A DNA stretch of 64,000 nucleotides from Branchiostoma floridae. Its lineage: Eukaryota > Chordata > Leptocardii > Amphioxiformes > Branchiostomatidae. The DNA lies in contig NC_049986.1 in assembly GCF_000003815.2 (NCBI RefSeq), forward strand, positions 15,829,496-15,893,495, read 5' to 3'. Shown piece by piece: positions 36,610 to 46,201 of the stretch. A program made the translations under genes and the position numbers. The number at the start of each line of letters is the position of its first letter. The first letter of the stretch is position 1. The notes under the pieces were generated by a model. The model saw only the letters and a list, made by a program, of their open reading frames with translations, was not told where the DNA came from and made no database searches.

Positions 36610-37245
36610 CTACAACTACAGTGTACTATGGTACACTTCTGCCTTGGAGGATAATCTATTTCTTTGGAGAGTCACCAAGTGCATATTTCAAAAAGGTCAA
36701 AACCAAAGACTTTACGTTGTCAAAACTGTACAGACTTATTGCTGGTCATACCTGGCCAATGTTCTCTGTCATCATTTTCTTCATAAATCATAGCACAATT
36801 TACACAATACAGAACTGATTTCAATAATAATTTCTTCCATCTCCTTATACCTGGCAAGACCAATTACATGTATGAAAACCAAGCAAAACATCAAGTTGAT
36901 ATGAACCACCTTTCAATTATACAATCATAGCCAGGAAGATCCAATATAGACATATACACACATAGATAAGAATATTCCTTAACTGCTTTGCAGTTGTACT
37001 TCAAAACACATGGATGGATGACAGGTTAGGACAAATCCATCTTGAATGTGATTAGATTTTAGACACCATATATAAAGAGATCCTGAGACAAATGTGACGA
37101 CAGAGGATGGCTATTGTTATCCCACTTTGATTACAAACAAAACATTTCTTCAATTGATCAAGTCTTGAGTGGAAAGAACTACGTTTTGAAGATACATGTA
37201 CATGTACACCACCTAAGCCATGGGATGGCAAGATAGTTCAGTCAG
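34640..37245 (-). other. Region downstream of the NR5B stop; possible 3'UTR
   Basis: No coding signal. Minus-strand AATAAA hexamers occur at 35834-35839 and 34640-34645 and are candidate polyadenylation signals. Contains (AT)n near 36411-36440 and (CA)n at 36571. UTR extent is unknown. Confidence 0.3.
36571..36604. repeat. (CA)n microsatellite
   Basis: About 17 CA units in noncoding sequence downstream of NR5B. Confidence 0.95.
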
Positions 37246-37375
37246 TCAGTCATTCACACCGGCTGCAGACAGTTCAGTGGTGAGAGAGGAGCCCAGAGCG
37301 GTGTCCGTACTTGAAGACTCCACGCCAAGAAGTTCAGTCAACAGTTGACAAGAGGGCAGCTGTCCCGTGATGTAC
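37246..37375 (-). CDS. NR5B: NR5B coding exon 7: AF-2 helix and C-terminal tail
   Basis: Completes the split Arg codon and encodes YITGQLPSCQLLTELLGVE, then 24 more residues to TGA at 37246-37248. QLLTELLG fits the AF-2 helix consensus, and QLPS before it parallels the LPSATLL of NR5A, so this is the true C-terminus. The acceptor is GTGTCAAG (37376 side), moderately strong; the phase (2 bases in, 1 here) matches exon 6 exactly. The tail after AF-2 is Ser/Thr-rich (ESSSTDTALGSS) and much longer than the few residues that follow AF-2 in NR5A. Confidence 0.85.
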
Positions 37376-38583
37376 CTTGACACAAGATACACAACAGCGA
37401 ACCAAGTGAGTACAGTCTCCCAGGTATGAGAATCTTTTCTTTATTCGGGAAGACCAGAAGTTTGAGGGGAAAACTTCAAAGTAAATGCCAAACCTCAAAA
37501 TTTACTTACCGATAGGAGAAAGCAAAGGAGTTCATACTAGGATGTGGGAAGTATGAAACATTTCAGGAGAAAAGTCATACAGTACAACCAGTAAAAAATG
37601 AGTCGTGAGAAAGTAACACCAGTATGAGGAAACTACAAATCGTACAGGGAGAAATGAAGGGAAACTTGGGGGGAGTACTAAAATGCAACCCTAAAAACCT
37701 TACAGCCAAAAGAAAGCAGGAGTCCACACCAGTATGTGGAAACTAGAAATTGAACCAAGTAGAAAGTTTGAAGGGAAAATGTTGCGTTTAAGTGCAACCC
37801 TAAATATCATAAAGCCAAGAGAAAGTAGGAGTTTATACCAGCATATGGGAACTAATGTACATCTATGAGGGGAATGTGCTTGCAGAGCTCATGCACAAAC
37901 AGAAGACCAAAGCTCAAAAATCAGCGTATCAAGCTAGTGCACACTTACAGACATTACAAGAACTTAAAGAAGCACAAAGGGCTATTGTGGTTAAGACAGC
38001 ATGTTGGTTGAGAAGCGAAAAACAAGACATTACTTATTAATGTAGCATCTTCAACAGAAGAAGATACTAATATGAAGCAAAGAAATCACATGAGACTAGC
38101 ATATTATAAGCACAAAGTTACTTTTTACATGCTTTTTACCAGATAATGTTTTCTACTTTATAGGTAGTGAGTATGCATTCTAAGACAAAGTGTTTTCTTA
38201 CTACCTTCCTCAGATAAATGTGCAAATACAGTCAAACCTGTCCAAGAAGACTGTAACTGACCAAAGAAAGTACTTGGTAAGCTTCTACGGTACCAACAAG
38301 ATCACCGCAGTGCAGGGCTGACTCCAGGGCTTTCTTTCCGTCCCTCTTAATTGTTTGGGATTGTTTGTTGTTGCTTTTCCTTTCAAAATCTGTCGTTTTA
38401 TGCTGTTTTAAGCTTATGAAAACACATTTTATTCTATTTTATGTACTGAAGTTGAGATTTTTGGGACAAATGGGGTGGAATTTTTGTCTTTCCAAACAAG
38501 CAAATTTCCATCCTATGACGAAAGGACAGGTCCTGGAGACAGCAGTGCCACAGTGTCTTCTTTAACATTCAAAGACTTCTTAC
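37376..38583 (-). other. NR5B intron 6
   Basis: 1208 bp. Contains three diverged tandem units at about 37480-37860, with shared words GAAAGNAGGAGT-NA-ACCAG and GCAACCCTAAA, period about 120 bp. A fragment with ACAGTCAAACCTGTCC (38230) comes from the palindromic element family of 41401. Confidence 0.8.
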
Positions 38584-38764
38584 CTGAAGACAAGATGGTC
38601 CTTGCCGATGAAGCAGGCCCTCTCTATCTCCGTGAGCCTGAGGAGAAGCTCCCCTGTCTTGTTGGGCTGGTCGGGGTAGTGCGACTCCGTGTACGTCTGG
38701 AGAGCCACCTGGACCTGGTCCTGGTAGTCTAGCAACAGGTTCCTGTTCTTTATCCCCTTCACAT
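38584..38764 (-). CDS. NR5B: NR5B coding exon 6: LBD helices 9-10
   Basis: 181 bp starting with the rest of an Asp codon: DVKGIKNRNLLLDYQDQVQV, then ALQTYTESHYPDQPNKTGEL and LLRLTEIERACFIGKDHLVF. The start aligns with NR5A exon 4 ([15 protein letters not shown]), and the intron there has the same position and phase. It ends AG before the GTAAGA donor. The acceptor is CTCTGTGCAG. Confidence 0.93.
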
Positions 38765-40185
38765 CTGCACAGAGGAGAAAAACATTGAAAGGGGCTTAAT
38801 ATAGTACGATCCTAAACTTTTTTGTACATTGAGTTGATTCTGTGTAAGTTGTAATAGTCACATTACTATTTGTATTTGTGTAGAACAATCCCCTATGAAA
38901 TAGTATTTTTCCTGTGTTGCCATCATTATCATTTTTGGTTGGATCTTAATTTATCTGATTGTTAACAACTTACGTTACATTTGATTTTCTTGTTTTGGTG
39001 TCTTGTTATTAAAAGCCCATGTGGGCTGGGCAACTTGCGGTCACAAGACACATCAGGAATTGAACCAGTGACCTTGATCTTGCCTTTGTAAGTATTAACA
39101 CTCAGCCAATCGATGGGTGAAATTTAGATGGTTATTTTCCTCTTTAGATTTTCTTTTGCATGTCACATTCATACATTTCTCATTTTTGTAATGTACATGA
39201 ATGTCATTTACAGCTTGCAGACTGTCTTTATGCCTGATTCTAGAAACTACATGTATTCAACAATTTGCCAAAAGACACAAATTTTCAATTGCACTTCGGT
39301 ACAGGCCATGCACTTTCTTGTCAGTGATGGACTTAAAAAGCCTAGGCCATGTTTACATCCAACTGTGTTGGAGCGATTACACACAACAGGAAAACGAAGT
39401 GGACATGTCACTGGACATTACCTCACAGATACCGAGCAATTATCTTCAGCACAATCCAAGCGTAAAAACCGTTGGATACAAAAGGGCGTCCCTGAATCCA
39501 GGGCAAGGTGATCTATTTATGGGTAAATTAAGGGGGGGTGAGATGACCCAAAGAAAGGTCAACTGGAATTCTGTTTCGCTTCAGTTGTCGCCAACAAGGC
39601 ATTCCCCGCGACAGGTGCCTAATGTGTCCAGATAATCATTGTTCCTGGGCTTCAATTCATTTTTAAGTGCACAGACATAATTTTGGGTGCACAGCATAGA
39701 ATTAAGTAGAATGCCAGCAAAGCCTAATTACAAACCTAGCAGCATCTTTTCTTTTCAGAGCTGGACTCTGAAATTCTGTACCTAACTTAATTTCAAACAA
39801 AAGGTTTTATCATTTTTGGGGGCACTTAGATGTCAAGAATATGCAGCATATTAGTGTGCAACAAGTAACTTTACATATGTAACCCTACACAAATATTTAG
39901 GTGAACCAGTGTACCCAGTTAAAAATCAGGTGTACAGCTCCAATTCTGCGGGCACAAAAGTGCACATGTCCCCTGAATTTCTAGCCCTGTGATGCCCTGT
40001 GATGCCACACCAATTTATCTTTTTGGCTCTCGGATATTTTGTTGGCAATATGCAGTGAGTGGTCCAAATGAAAACAGATGCCAGGGAGGACAATTTGGGT
40101 CGATCGCACTTTCAATCTGTTTGTACCAAGCGACAGACACCCCACTTTTTTCATATTTGTGTGGCCTTATCAAACATGTCCTTAC
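38765..40185 (-). other. NR5B intron 5
   Basis: 1421 bp. The stretch near 39010-39110 resembles a decayed SINE head on the minus strand (GGTTCAATTCC B-box) and contains a perfect reverse SFRE at 39069-39077. The plus-strand frame 39201-39635 is not recognisable. Confidence 0.7.
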
Positions 40186-40261
40186 CTGGGTTAAGTAGGA
40201 TGAGGGCCTTCAATGCCACATACTCATTGTGGTCCACCTTCAGTCTTCGCAAGTGTTCCAC
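40186..40261 (-). CDS. NR5B: NR5B coding exon 5: short LBD exon
   Basis: 76 bp encoding VEHLRRLKVDHNEYVALKAL then ILLNP, phase 0 in and phase 1 out. It aligns with NR5A exon 3 residues KVDYLEYMCLKFLILFNT (helix 7-8). It is a separate exon only in NR5B. Acceptor ATATTTCAG, donor GTAAGG. Confidence 0.93.
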
Positions 40262-40939
40262 CTGAAATATATGTGAAAAATGGTCAACATTTTTATCATT
40301 TATAAAGAAAACTGCAGAATGGGTAAAACATCCCCAGCAAAGAATGGTTACCAGGCAAATTGCAACCAAATGTGTATAACTACTAAGTAACTAAGTTAAA
40401 ACAAAGAAATATATAACACTAGTAACAGAGAATGATAACATAAAAAGAGGTACGGAGAAGGGCCGTCAGACTGTGTTAAAAAGGATTTGTCACCATCAAT
40501 AAATCAAACAGTATTTGCACATACTCTGTGAACATTGAAATTGGTAGACGGAAGCAATGTTCTGAGGAAGCAAGTTTGAAGTGTTTGATTGATGATTTCG
40601 GACACTGTGATGAATGAAAATCTCAACTGAGACAATCACACATGCAGTATGAGTGCAGAAGCACCCCCTATTGACCTTTAGTGAAACTGCAGGTTACCAA
40701 GCCATTTCTTTCTCTCTATGCCAGTAATATAGGGTACATATACAACCCGTGGTCATTAATTTCCTCACAGAACGCACAATTAAAGTGTTCAGAAATTTGT
40801 TTTTCCCTAGATGTGTTGTAGGGTATAAGGCATTGCCATCATGGGCATTTTCATTAGACACATGTAGCTCTAAACAACAGCAATGCTTTCAGTTAGATAC
40901 ATGTATGCAAAGGATAGGTGTAACAGGTTGTTAATGAAA

Positions 40940-40990
40940 TACTGTAAATGCCTTTAAGGTTGCAGTGATGTTATTTTGCAGTATTTACAA
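40940..40990 (+). mobile_element. Fragment of the TACTGTAAATGCA MITE
   Basis: TACTGTAAATGCCTTTAAGG followed by TTATTTTGCAGTATTTAC matches the left end of the family, with the rest deleted. Confidence 0.6.
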
Positions 40991-41400
40991 AATGCTGTGT
41001 TCATGGTGGTGTTGTTGTTTGTTTGTTTGTTTGTTTGGCAGATCTGGTAAACCACCTTAAGGCGTAACACACCAGGTTTGTACTGAACAGTACAAGCTGC
41101 ATACCCGACAGATTCGTTTGATCCACTAACACCGGAAAGGAACCATGCTCTTTGCGATAAGTGCAGTGTTATAGTTTGCAATAGTGTTATAGTTAACATT
41201 CTATAGAGAAATGGAGACTGTGCGGGACACATTTTTATTTCTCTGCAAGTGTCATGAGAGGTCAACAGAGGTTGTTCAGCGAGCATAAAACTCTGGTGGA
41301 AAAATTTGAAGAGGCACAGTATAACCAGCTGTTACAGTACTGCGTAGCTGCGAAGCTGATATGTTACGCTGAAGGTTATTTATACAGAATCTGATACAGG

Positions 41401-41582
41401 TACAGTCAAACCTGTATTAGGGGCCACCTCTACAGAGGGGCCACCTGTCCATAGTGGCCACCTTTTGTCGGTCCCTTGGGTATTTTATCTACAAGTTGCC
41501 ACCTCTATACAGAGGCCACCTGTCTATAGTGGCCAAATTTGTCTGGTCCCTTGAGTGGCCGCTATAGACAGGTTTGACTGTA
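41401..41582. mobile_element. Palindromic element, TACAGTCAAACCTGT family
   Basis: 182 bp from TACAGTCAAACCTGTAT to ATAGACAGGTTTGACTGTA. The interior is repeated GGGGCCACCTSTAYAGAGG and TATAGTGGCCA words. Half or decayed copies occur at 28058, about 31795, 38230 and about 5680. Confidence 0.85.
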
Positions 41583-42182
41583 CATGTACAATACTGGCTA
41601 TTCATGCTAATGAGACATTTGTGTATGTATTGTCTGGATGGCATGACCACCCTTGGCGTAACATACCAGCTTCATAGACACGCGGTAGTTATATTGAGCA
41701 GGCGTATTGAGGCTGGAATCCTATATTAAACATGCATCAATTCTGAGATTAAAAATTATATTTGAAGAGTGTATTTTTAGCTAAAGAGAAGGCATGCAGG
41801 TTTTCTAAAGACTGACAATAAGAATCTGATTGCGACAAGAAGTAAACATAATTAGTGTCCACAAATCATACCCGATTTTTCTGTTAATCTGTGAAGATTG
41901 TTTGTGTAAAAATAGATAGTACAAATATAAATGTACCGGTAAGTATCATGTGCCAAGAGCTACACTTTAGAAGAGATTTTGTACAACTATTTTGTAATAG
42001 ATGATATGATATCCACAATTTTATATCTATTCCATTGTTTTAGGGTGATGAGGCCCATTTGAGCTGGACTTCCAAAATGTAATTATGGGATTTTTTATCT
42101 ACTCATTTATCCACGTTAAGTCAACTAAGACTTGATTAGATGTCTTGGTTCGTGACCTTTTTCTTCATATATTTCCTGACTT

Positions 42183-42550
42183 AAGTCTCATGAAAAAAGA
42201 GAGAGATTACAGAAAAGTGCTGACTTGGTCTCTATCATCCATATAATGAAGAAGCTGTTACGGAAATTGAAACTCGTTTGACCGTGAGTTCGGAGCACTT
42301 TGTCTAATGAAGGCAACCAGCCCTTTGGTATACATAAAGTATATACATATGTATGTACCATACAGGTACACTGTAAAAAACACAAAGGAAAGGCCCTGAC
42401 CTGGCCTATCATGCGTGTAATGAAGAAGATATTTGATACATATATTACATGTGTTTTATGTACGAGTGCCAAACAGGTACATCGTAAAAGAGACAAAAGA
42501 AAGGCCCTGACCTGATCTGTCATGCATGTTATGCAGAAGATATTCGATAC
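42183..42550 (-). repeat. Decayed tandem copies of the NR5B exon 4 donor junction
   Basis: Copies near 42205-42260, 42360-42440 and 42475-42550 match the true exon 4 end (42965-43045). The shared plus-strand words are AAGGCCCTGACCTGG, TATCATGCGTGT and AATGAAG; on the minus strand this is exon sequence (TRMIDQ) followed by the GTCAGGGCC donor. A further piece near 42305-42330 (GGCAACCAGCCCT) matches the exon word GGCATCCAGCCCT. These are pseudo-exon fragments with decoy donors. Confidence 0.85.
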
Positions 42551-43001
42551 ATTTACATGATTATATGCATTTATATGATAATATGCATGATCTACAACAA
42601 CAGAATACTGAAAGATTCAGAAACAGCAGTATCCCGTATATTGTAAGACTCTTGAACAAAAACAATGTCCCCCCATGACGTCGTGACACAATGTGAAGCT
42701 ACCTGTAAAGGCCACTTTCTATTGATCATTGTTTCTAAGAAAACCCATTTTAAGATAATTGTTTAAACTGTTTTATGACATATAGTGTCAACGCTAAGTA
42801 GAAAAATAATTCGTAACTGTACATATTATATTTCAAACCATTGTATCCTGTTTTTATCAAAATTATTGTAACACGGCAGTACAATTCAGGGTCTAATACT
42901 GACCCTGATACCTGTAACGTGGAGCATGAGAACAAATAAACCATTATGATGATGATGTGCCAAAAGGTACACTGTAAAAGAGATAAGAGAAAGGCCCTGA
43001 C

Positions 43002-43169
43002 CTGGTCTATCATGCGTGTGATGAAGGCATCCAGCCCTAGGGACTCTGCTTTCTTCTTGCCCTCCTCGGTTCCATACAGCGCGCTGGTGTGAGGCAGGGA
43101 GTGGAAGCAGGCTGACAGCAACAACAGGTTTCCCCATGCACTTTGCAACAACAGGACTTGGTCCTCACT
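43002..43169 (-). CDS. NR5B: NR5B coding exon 4: LBD signature
   Basis: 168 bp, phase 0 on both sides, encoding 56 residues from SEDQVLLLQSAWGNLLLLSA (LBD signature, helices 3-5) to GLDAFITRMIDQ. It aligns with the start of NR5A exon 3 (VEDQMALLQNCW), and its 5' intron is shared with NR5A. Acceptor CATGTAG. The donor GTCAGG is weak by consensus and is itself the unit copied downstream. Confidence 0.93.
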
Positions 43170-43259
43170 CTACATGGGGGAATCACACAGGATTATGGTT
43201 AGCTTGATTAGTTTGGTTTGGTTTGTTTGATACAGATCTCCATTAGTGACTGATATGTC

Positions 43260-43545
43260 CCTATTCTTCCTGGAGTCCGGAGAACATCACCAATTCTAGA
43301 TGGAAAGATTTGCACCATTGCACACCGCACCATTGTACGTGTGTGGGTTCTTTAACATGGGACCTCCATTTAACGTCCTATCCAAGGGACGGCCCTAGCC
43401 GTAGGTACATGTAGGTAAAGTGAGGAAACAGCCGTGTAAAGTGCCTTTCCCAAGGGCACAAGATCGGTGACAGAGCAGGATTCCAACTCAAGACCTCTTG
43501 GTCCTGAGCCAAACACGCTGCTGCTGTGCCACGCAATCTCACTCA
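43260..43545 (-). mobile_element. tRNA-derived SINE, minus orientation
   Basis: The reverse complement begins GCGTGGCACAGCAGCAGCG, with B-box-like GAGTTGGAATCC, then CTTGTGCCCTTGGGAAAGGC and ACGGCTAGGGCCGTCCCTTG. Same family as 31350-31645. Confidence 0.8.
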
Positions 43546-43676
43546 TTGATGGTACATCTGTGTTGGTAGTGTTCACTTTGAAGCTTGATGACTCATGATT
43601 GAAACACTCTATTCAGGGTCATATTTAAACTTAAACTAAACATATGAAAAAAAGGGTAAACCTTAAATAAAAGATT

Positions 43677-44212
43677 TGACAAAGAAAGCAACACCCCCTT
43701 TCTGACATCCTGTTACAGCATCTGTCCCTGGTGCTGAACAGAATATCCCACTGAAACAACAGACTGTTTTCCATACATCTTCAACCTGTTTGCATACAAA
43801 TTTATGCTGTTGATCTGAAAATATATTATATTGTGGACAGAAGTAATAAACAAGAATACAATTGTGTGTGCAGCAGGCTTCATCTGTAATTTCCAAAACA
43901 ACAAAAAGTTGGACTATTCTCAGTCAAAAACTCTTTGATTGGCTTTCTTTGACAGACATTGGTGCTGTACAGTCAGAATTTTGTCCAACTTTGTGTTGTT
44001 TTGGAAATAACAGTTGAAGTCTGCTGCACACACACTTCTTTATTACTTCTATCAACAATATAATATATTTTCAGATCAACGGCATAAGTTTGTTTACAAA
44101 CATGATGACTATGTATGGAAAACAGTCAGTGTGCCAGCAGGGGACTTTCTGTTCAGCACCAAGGACAGATGCTGTAACAAGATGTCAGAAAGGGGGTAGC
44201 TTTCTTTGTTAA
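43677..44212. mobile_element. Large fold-back element in NR5B intron 3
   Basis: Arms of about 230-240 bp (43677-43925 and 43975-44212) are reverse complements with modest divergence. Matching ends are GACAAAGAAAGCAACACCCC and the inverse of GGGGGTAGCTTTCTTTGTT. Inner words are TTTCCAAAACAACA and TGTTGTTTTGGAAAT. In the pre-mRNA this would fold into a long hairpin. Short open frames in the arms are mirror images of each other. Confidence 0.85.
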
Positions 44213-44518
44213 ATGATGACAAAGACTAGTTAGCTACCACTCAAAATCATACCCATATCATGTCTAGAACAGGAAATATAAAAAATGGAAGTTCTGCTGC
44301 AGTACTTTAAAAAGCCACTAAGGGGCCCTTCATTCCACCTAAACGTTGTTTTCCAAACCCCTACTAACTTCCCAAAGGAGAAAGATGCCACCATTAATCT
44401 CCCAAATATCATAAGGAATCATCCACATATTTTCAAGTTATGCTGGCAACAAACACACATGTACACATACATGTACAAATGGAACCATCTTGGAGAACTA
44501 TCGTCCCAACCCACCCAC

Positions 44519-44668
44519 CTTGACTTGTGAGAAGAGGGGCATGCGGCAAGCCCATTTGACCATCTTCCTCAGCTGGATCTCGGTCATCTGACACAGCCGG
44601 GCGAAGTCCAGCTCAAACAGCTGCATCTGCTGCATCTCATCCACCAGCGACTCTAGAGTCAGGAACTC
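44519..44668 (-). CDS. NR5B: NR5B coding exon 3: start of LBD
   Basis: 150 bp, phase 0 on both sides: EFLTLESLVDEMQQMQLFEL, DFARLCQMTEIQLRKMVKWA, CRMPLFSQVK. The KWACRMPLFSQVK end aligns with NR5A WAKNNAMFSQLE (helix 3). Acceptor ATCTACCAG, donor GTGGGT. Copies of its acceptor region occur in the minisatellite upstream (44690-45080). Confidence 0.93.
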
Positions 44669-44689
44669 CTGGTAGATAAAAGATGTACC

Positions 44690-45080
44690 ATCATAGATTT
44701 AGATGTACGTAGATTTAGATGTACGTAGATTTAGATGTACGTAGATTTAGATGTACATAGATTTAGATGTACATACATTTTGTAGATTTAGATCTTGGCA
44801 TCAAGAACTTCTGCTGTAAGGAAAACAGAACTTTCTTGATGTACACAGATTTAGCTTTCTTAAACTACAGGTACAGTAAATGTACAGACTTAAGAATCAA
44901 GGACTTGCAGATAAAAGATGTACATAGATTTAGATCTTTGCATCAAAAACTTCTGTAAGGAAAACAGAACTTTCTTGATGTACACAGATTTAACTTTCTT
45001 AAACTACAGGTACAGTAAATGTACAGACTTAAGCGTCAAGGACTTCTGTCAGGAAAACAAATGTACATGTCTTAAACTGC
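44690..45080. repeat. Minisatellite and tandem duplication in NR5B intron 2
   Basis: Five or so 16-bp units TAGATTTAGATGTACG (44690-44775), then two ~145-bp copies sharing GGAAAACAGAACTTTCTTGA, TTCTTAAACTACAGGTACAG and TAAATGTACAGACTTAAG. The word CAGATAAAAGATGTACATAG at about 44907 mirrors the exon 3 acceptor flank GTAGATAAAAGATGTACC at 44672. The array has therefore copied the junction region in decayed form. Confidence 0.8.
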
Positions 45081-45424
45081 AGGTGTGTACGAGACTGAGG
45101 GTTGGGAGCTTAAACCAGACGAGATAGAAGATTTTTAAACCAAGATACATGATCTTGCACAAACTAAGGGTTGGAAAAGTACATGGGACAAATGTTCTGC
45201 TGCAATACCAAAGTTACCAATATTGATGTTGACCTCCATCTTCCCAATACCTATCCACATACGAGATACACGTATGATCAAAATCCATCAAACCATTAGT
45301 CTCAATAGACACACAAATAGACAAACACACACACAAGCACGTGCACACGCAAACACTAACACACACAGAGACACGCTAAAACAATACCCACGTTTCTCAT
45401 GGAGGTAATAAGCTAGTTCCTTAC

Positions 45425-45681
45425 CTGCAGAAGTGGTGGTATCGTCTTTTCCTGAGGATATTCTGACGGCGGCTCCTGCTTGATTTTTAACACAGACTGG
45501 TTCCTGGCAAACCCATTGGCAGAGCTTGGCGTGAGGGGCGTGAACGGAGCAAAGTTTATCTGTGCTGCCATGGAATGGCGCCTCCGCTTGGCCTCCCCGT
45601 AACCGTTGGTCTTCAGCTTGGCAGTGTGCAGCGCCCCTTCGTACGTGGAACGGCCGCCTCTGGTACGGTCCTCGCGTATGG
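45425..45681 (-). CDS. NR5B: NR5B coding exon 2: FTZ-F1 box and hinge
   Basis: 257 bp; completes an Ala codon, then IREDRTRGGRSTYEGALHTA, the NR5B form of the FTZ-F1 box. A basic stretch AKRRRHSM may be a nuclear localisation signal. LKIKQEPPSE contains a sumoylation consensus (I-K-Q-E); hinge sumoylation represses NR5 receptors in vertebrates. Ends PPLLQ before GTAAGG. Acceptor CTTTTTCAG, phase 1 in, phase 0 out. Confidence 0.95.
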
Positions 45682-46035
45682 CTGAAAAAGTTGCAATAAT
45701 TTAGTGAACGTAGCGTTATTGGGGATAGTATTAAGTGTGCTACCTATCTATCTATCTATACATACTGTAAACTGCAAAACAAAAATTCATCAATGTTGTC
45801 AGATGAAAGTCACAGAAATTTTGCTCTCTACATTGCTATGTCATCTTGTGTGTACTGGTCTACTATTCAAGCTGAAGGTTTGCAAATAAAATTGTTTTAT
45901 AATTGAAAATAAAGGGCTGCCTTTGACATGGGAAGTGAAAAAAAATATGGAAAAAAGTGATTATGTAAAACCAAATAGAAAGATGACATCGCAATAAACT
46001 AAATTTTCTGCTCCCATCCTCCAGTTTTTCAAAGA

Positions 46036-46201
46036 TCATCTTAATTAAAAGGACCTTAACCCTTTTCCTACTACCTAACCCCATAGACTAGAGTAGTGTG
46101 CTATCTTAGCAAGCTGATTTTTTTTTTGAGATAATCTAAGACATGACACTCACCTTCTAGTTTCATCTTAATTAAAAGGGCCTTAACCCCTTTCCTATAG
46201 G
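46036..46201. repeat. Duplicated 36-bp block: intron copy and exon-invading copy
   Basis: Plus-strand TCATCTTAATTAAAAGG then a CCTTAACCC-TTTCCTA core occurs at 46036-46071 (intron 1) and 46163-46198 (inside exon 1) with about three mismatches. Homology continues loosely into the exon 1 donor side (GAAAAACTGGAGGAT against GAAACTAGAAGGTGA on the minus strand). The exon copy occupies the place of DBD codons. Confidence 0.9.

Larger units (their letters stand above)
13400..37245. other. Intergenic region between the two NR5 genes
   Basis: About 24 kb with no supported coding sequence on either strand. Every open frame is under 135 codons and none resembles a family I know; several overlap MITEs. 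Identified content is listed separately: SINEs, five MITE families, two fold-back structures, microsatellites and the gap. The stretches 14.5-15.8, 18.8-21.1 and 24.9-28.0 kb hold nothing I can name apart from loose short repeats. Confidence 0.6.
40262..43001 (-). other. NR5B intron 4
   Basis: 2740 bp. Holds the palindromic element at 41401-41582, a short TACTGTAAATG MITE fragment at 40940, (GTTT)n at about 41014-41036, decayed copies of the exon 4 donor region (42183-42550), and a retroposon-like tail ending in (ATG)n at about 42890-42957. Confidence 0.8.
43170..44518 (-). other. NR5B intron 3
   Basis: 1349 bp. Contains a SINE (43260-43545) and a long fold-back element (43677-44212). No other feature seen. 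Confidence 0.85.

Noticed and set aside
39201-39635. 144-codon plus-strand frame in NR5B intron 5
   Set aside because: Low-complexity composition with no family match; overlaps another frame of similar length in the same stretch, typical of chance.
46172-46198. IGKGLRPF as a genuine alternative NR5B C-terminus
   Set aside because: The bases are a copy of nearby intron sequence, and the normal MKLE codons plus donor follow directly, so an intended terminus is unlikely; treated as a lesion or artefact.
46167-46198. The 32-bp block as a small intron
   Set aside because: Too short, does not begin with GT, and removal would still leave the eighth cysteine missing.
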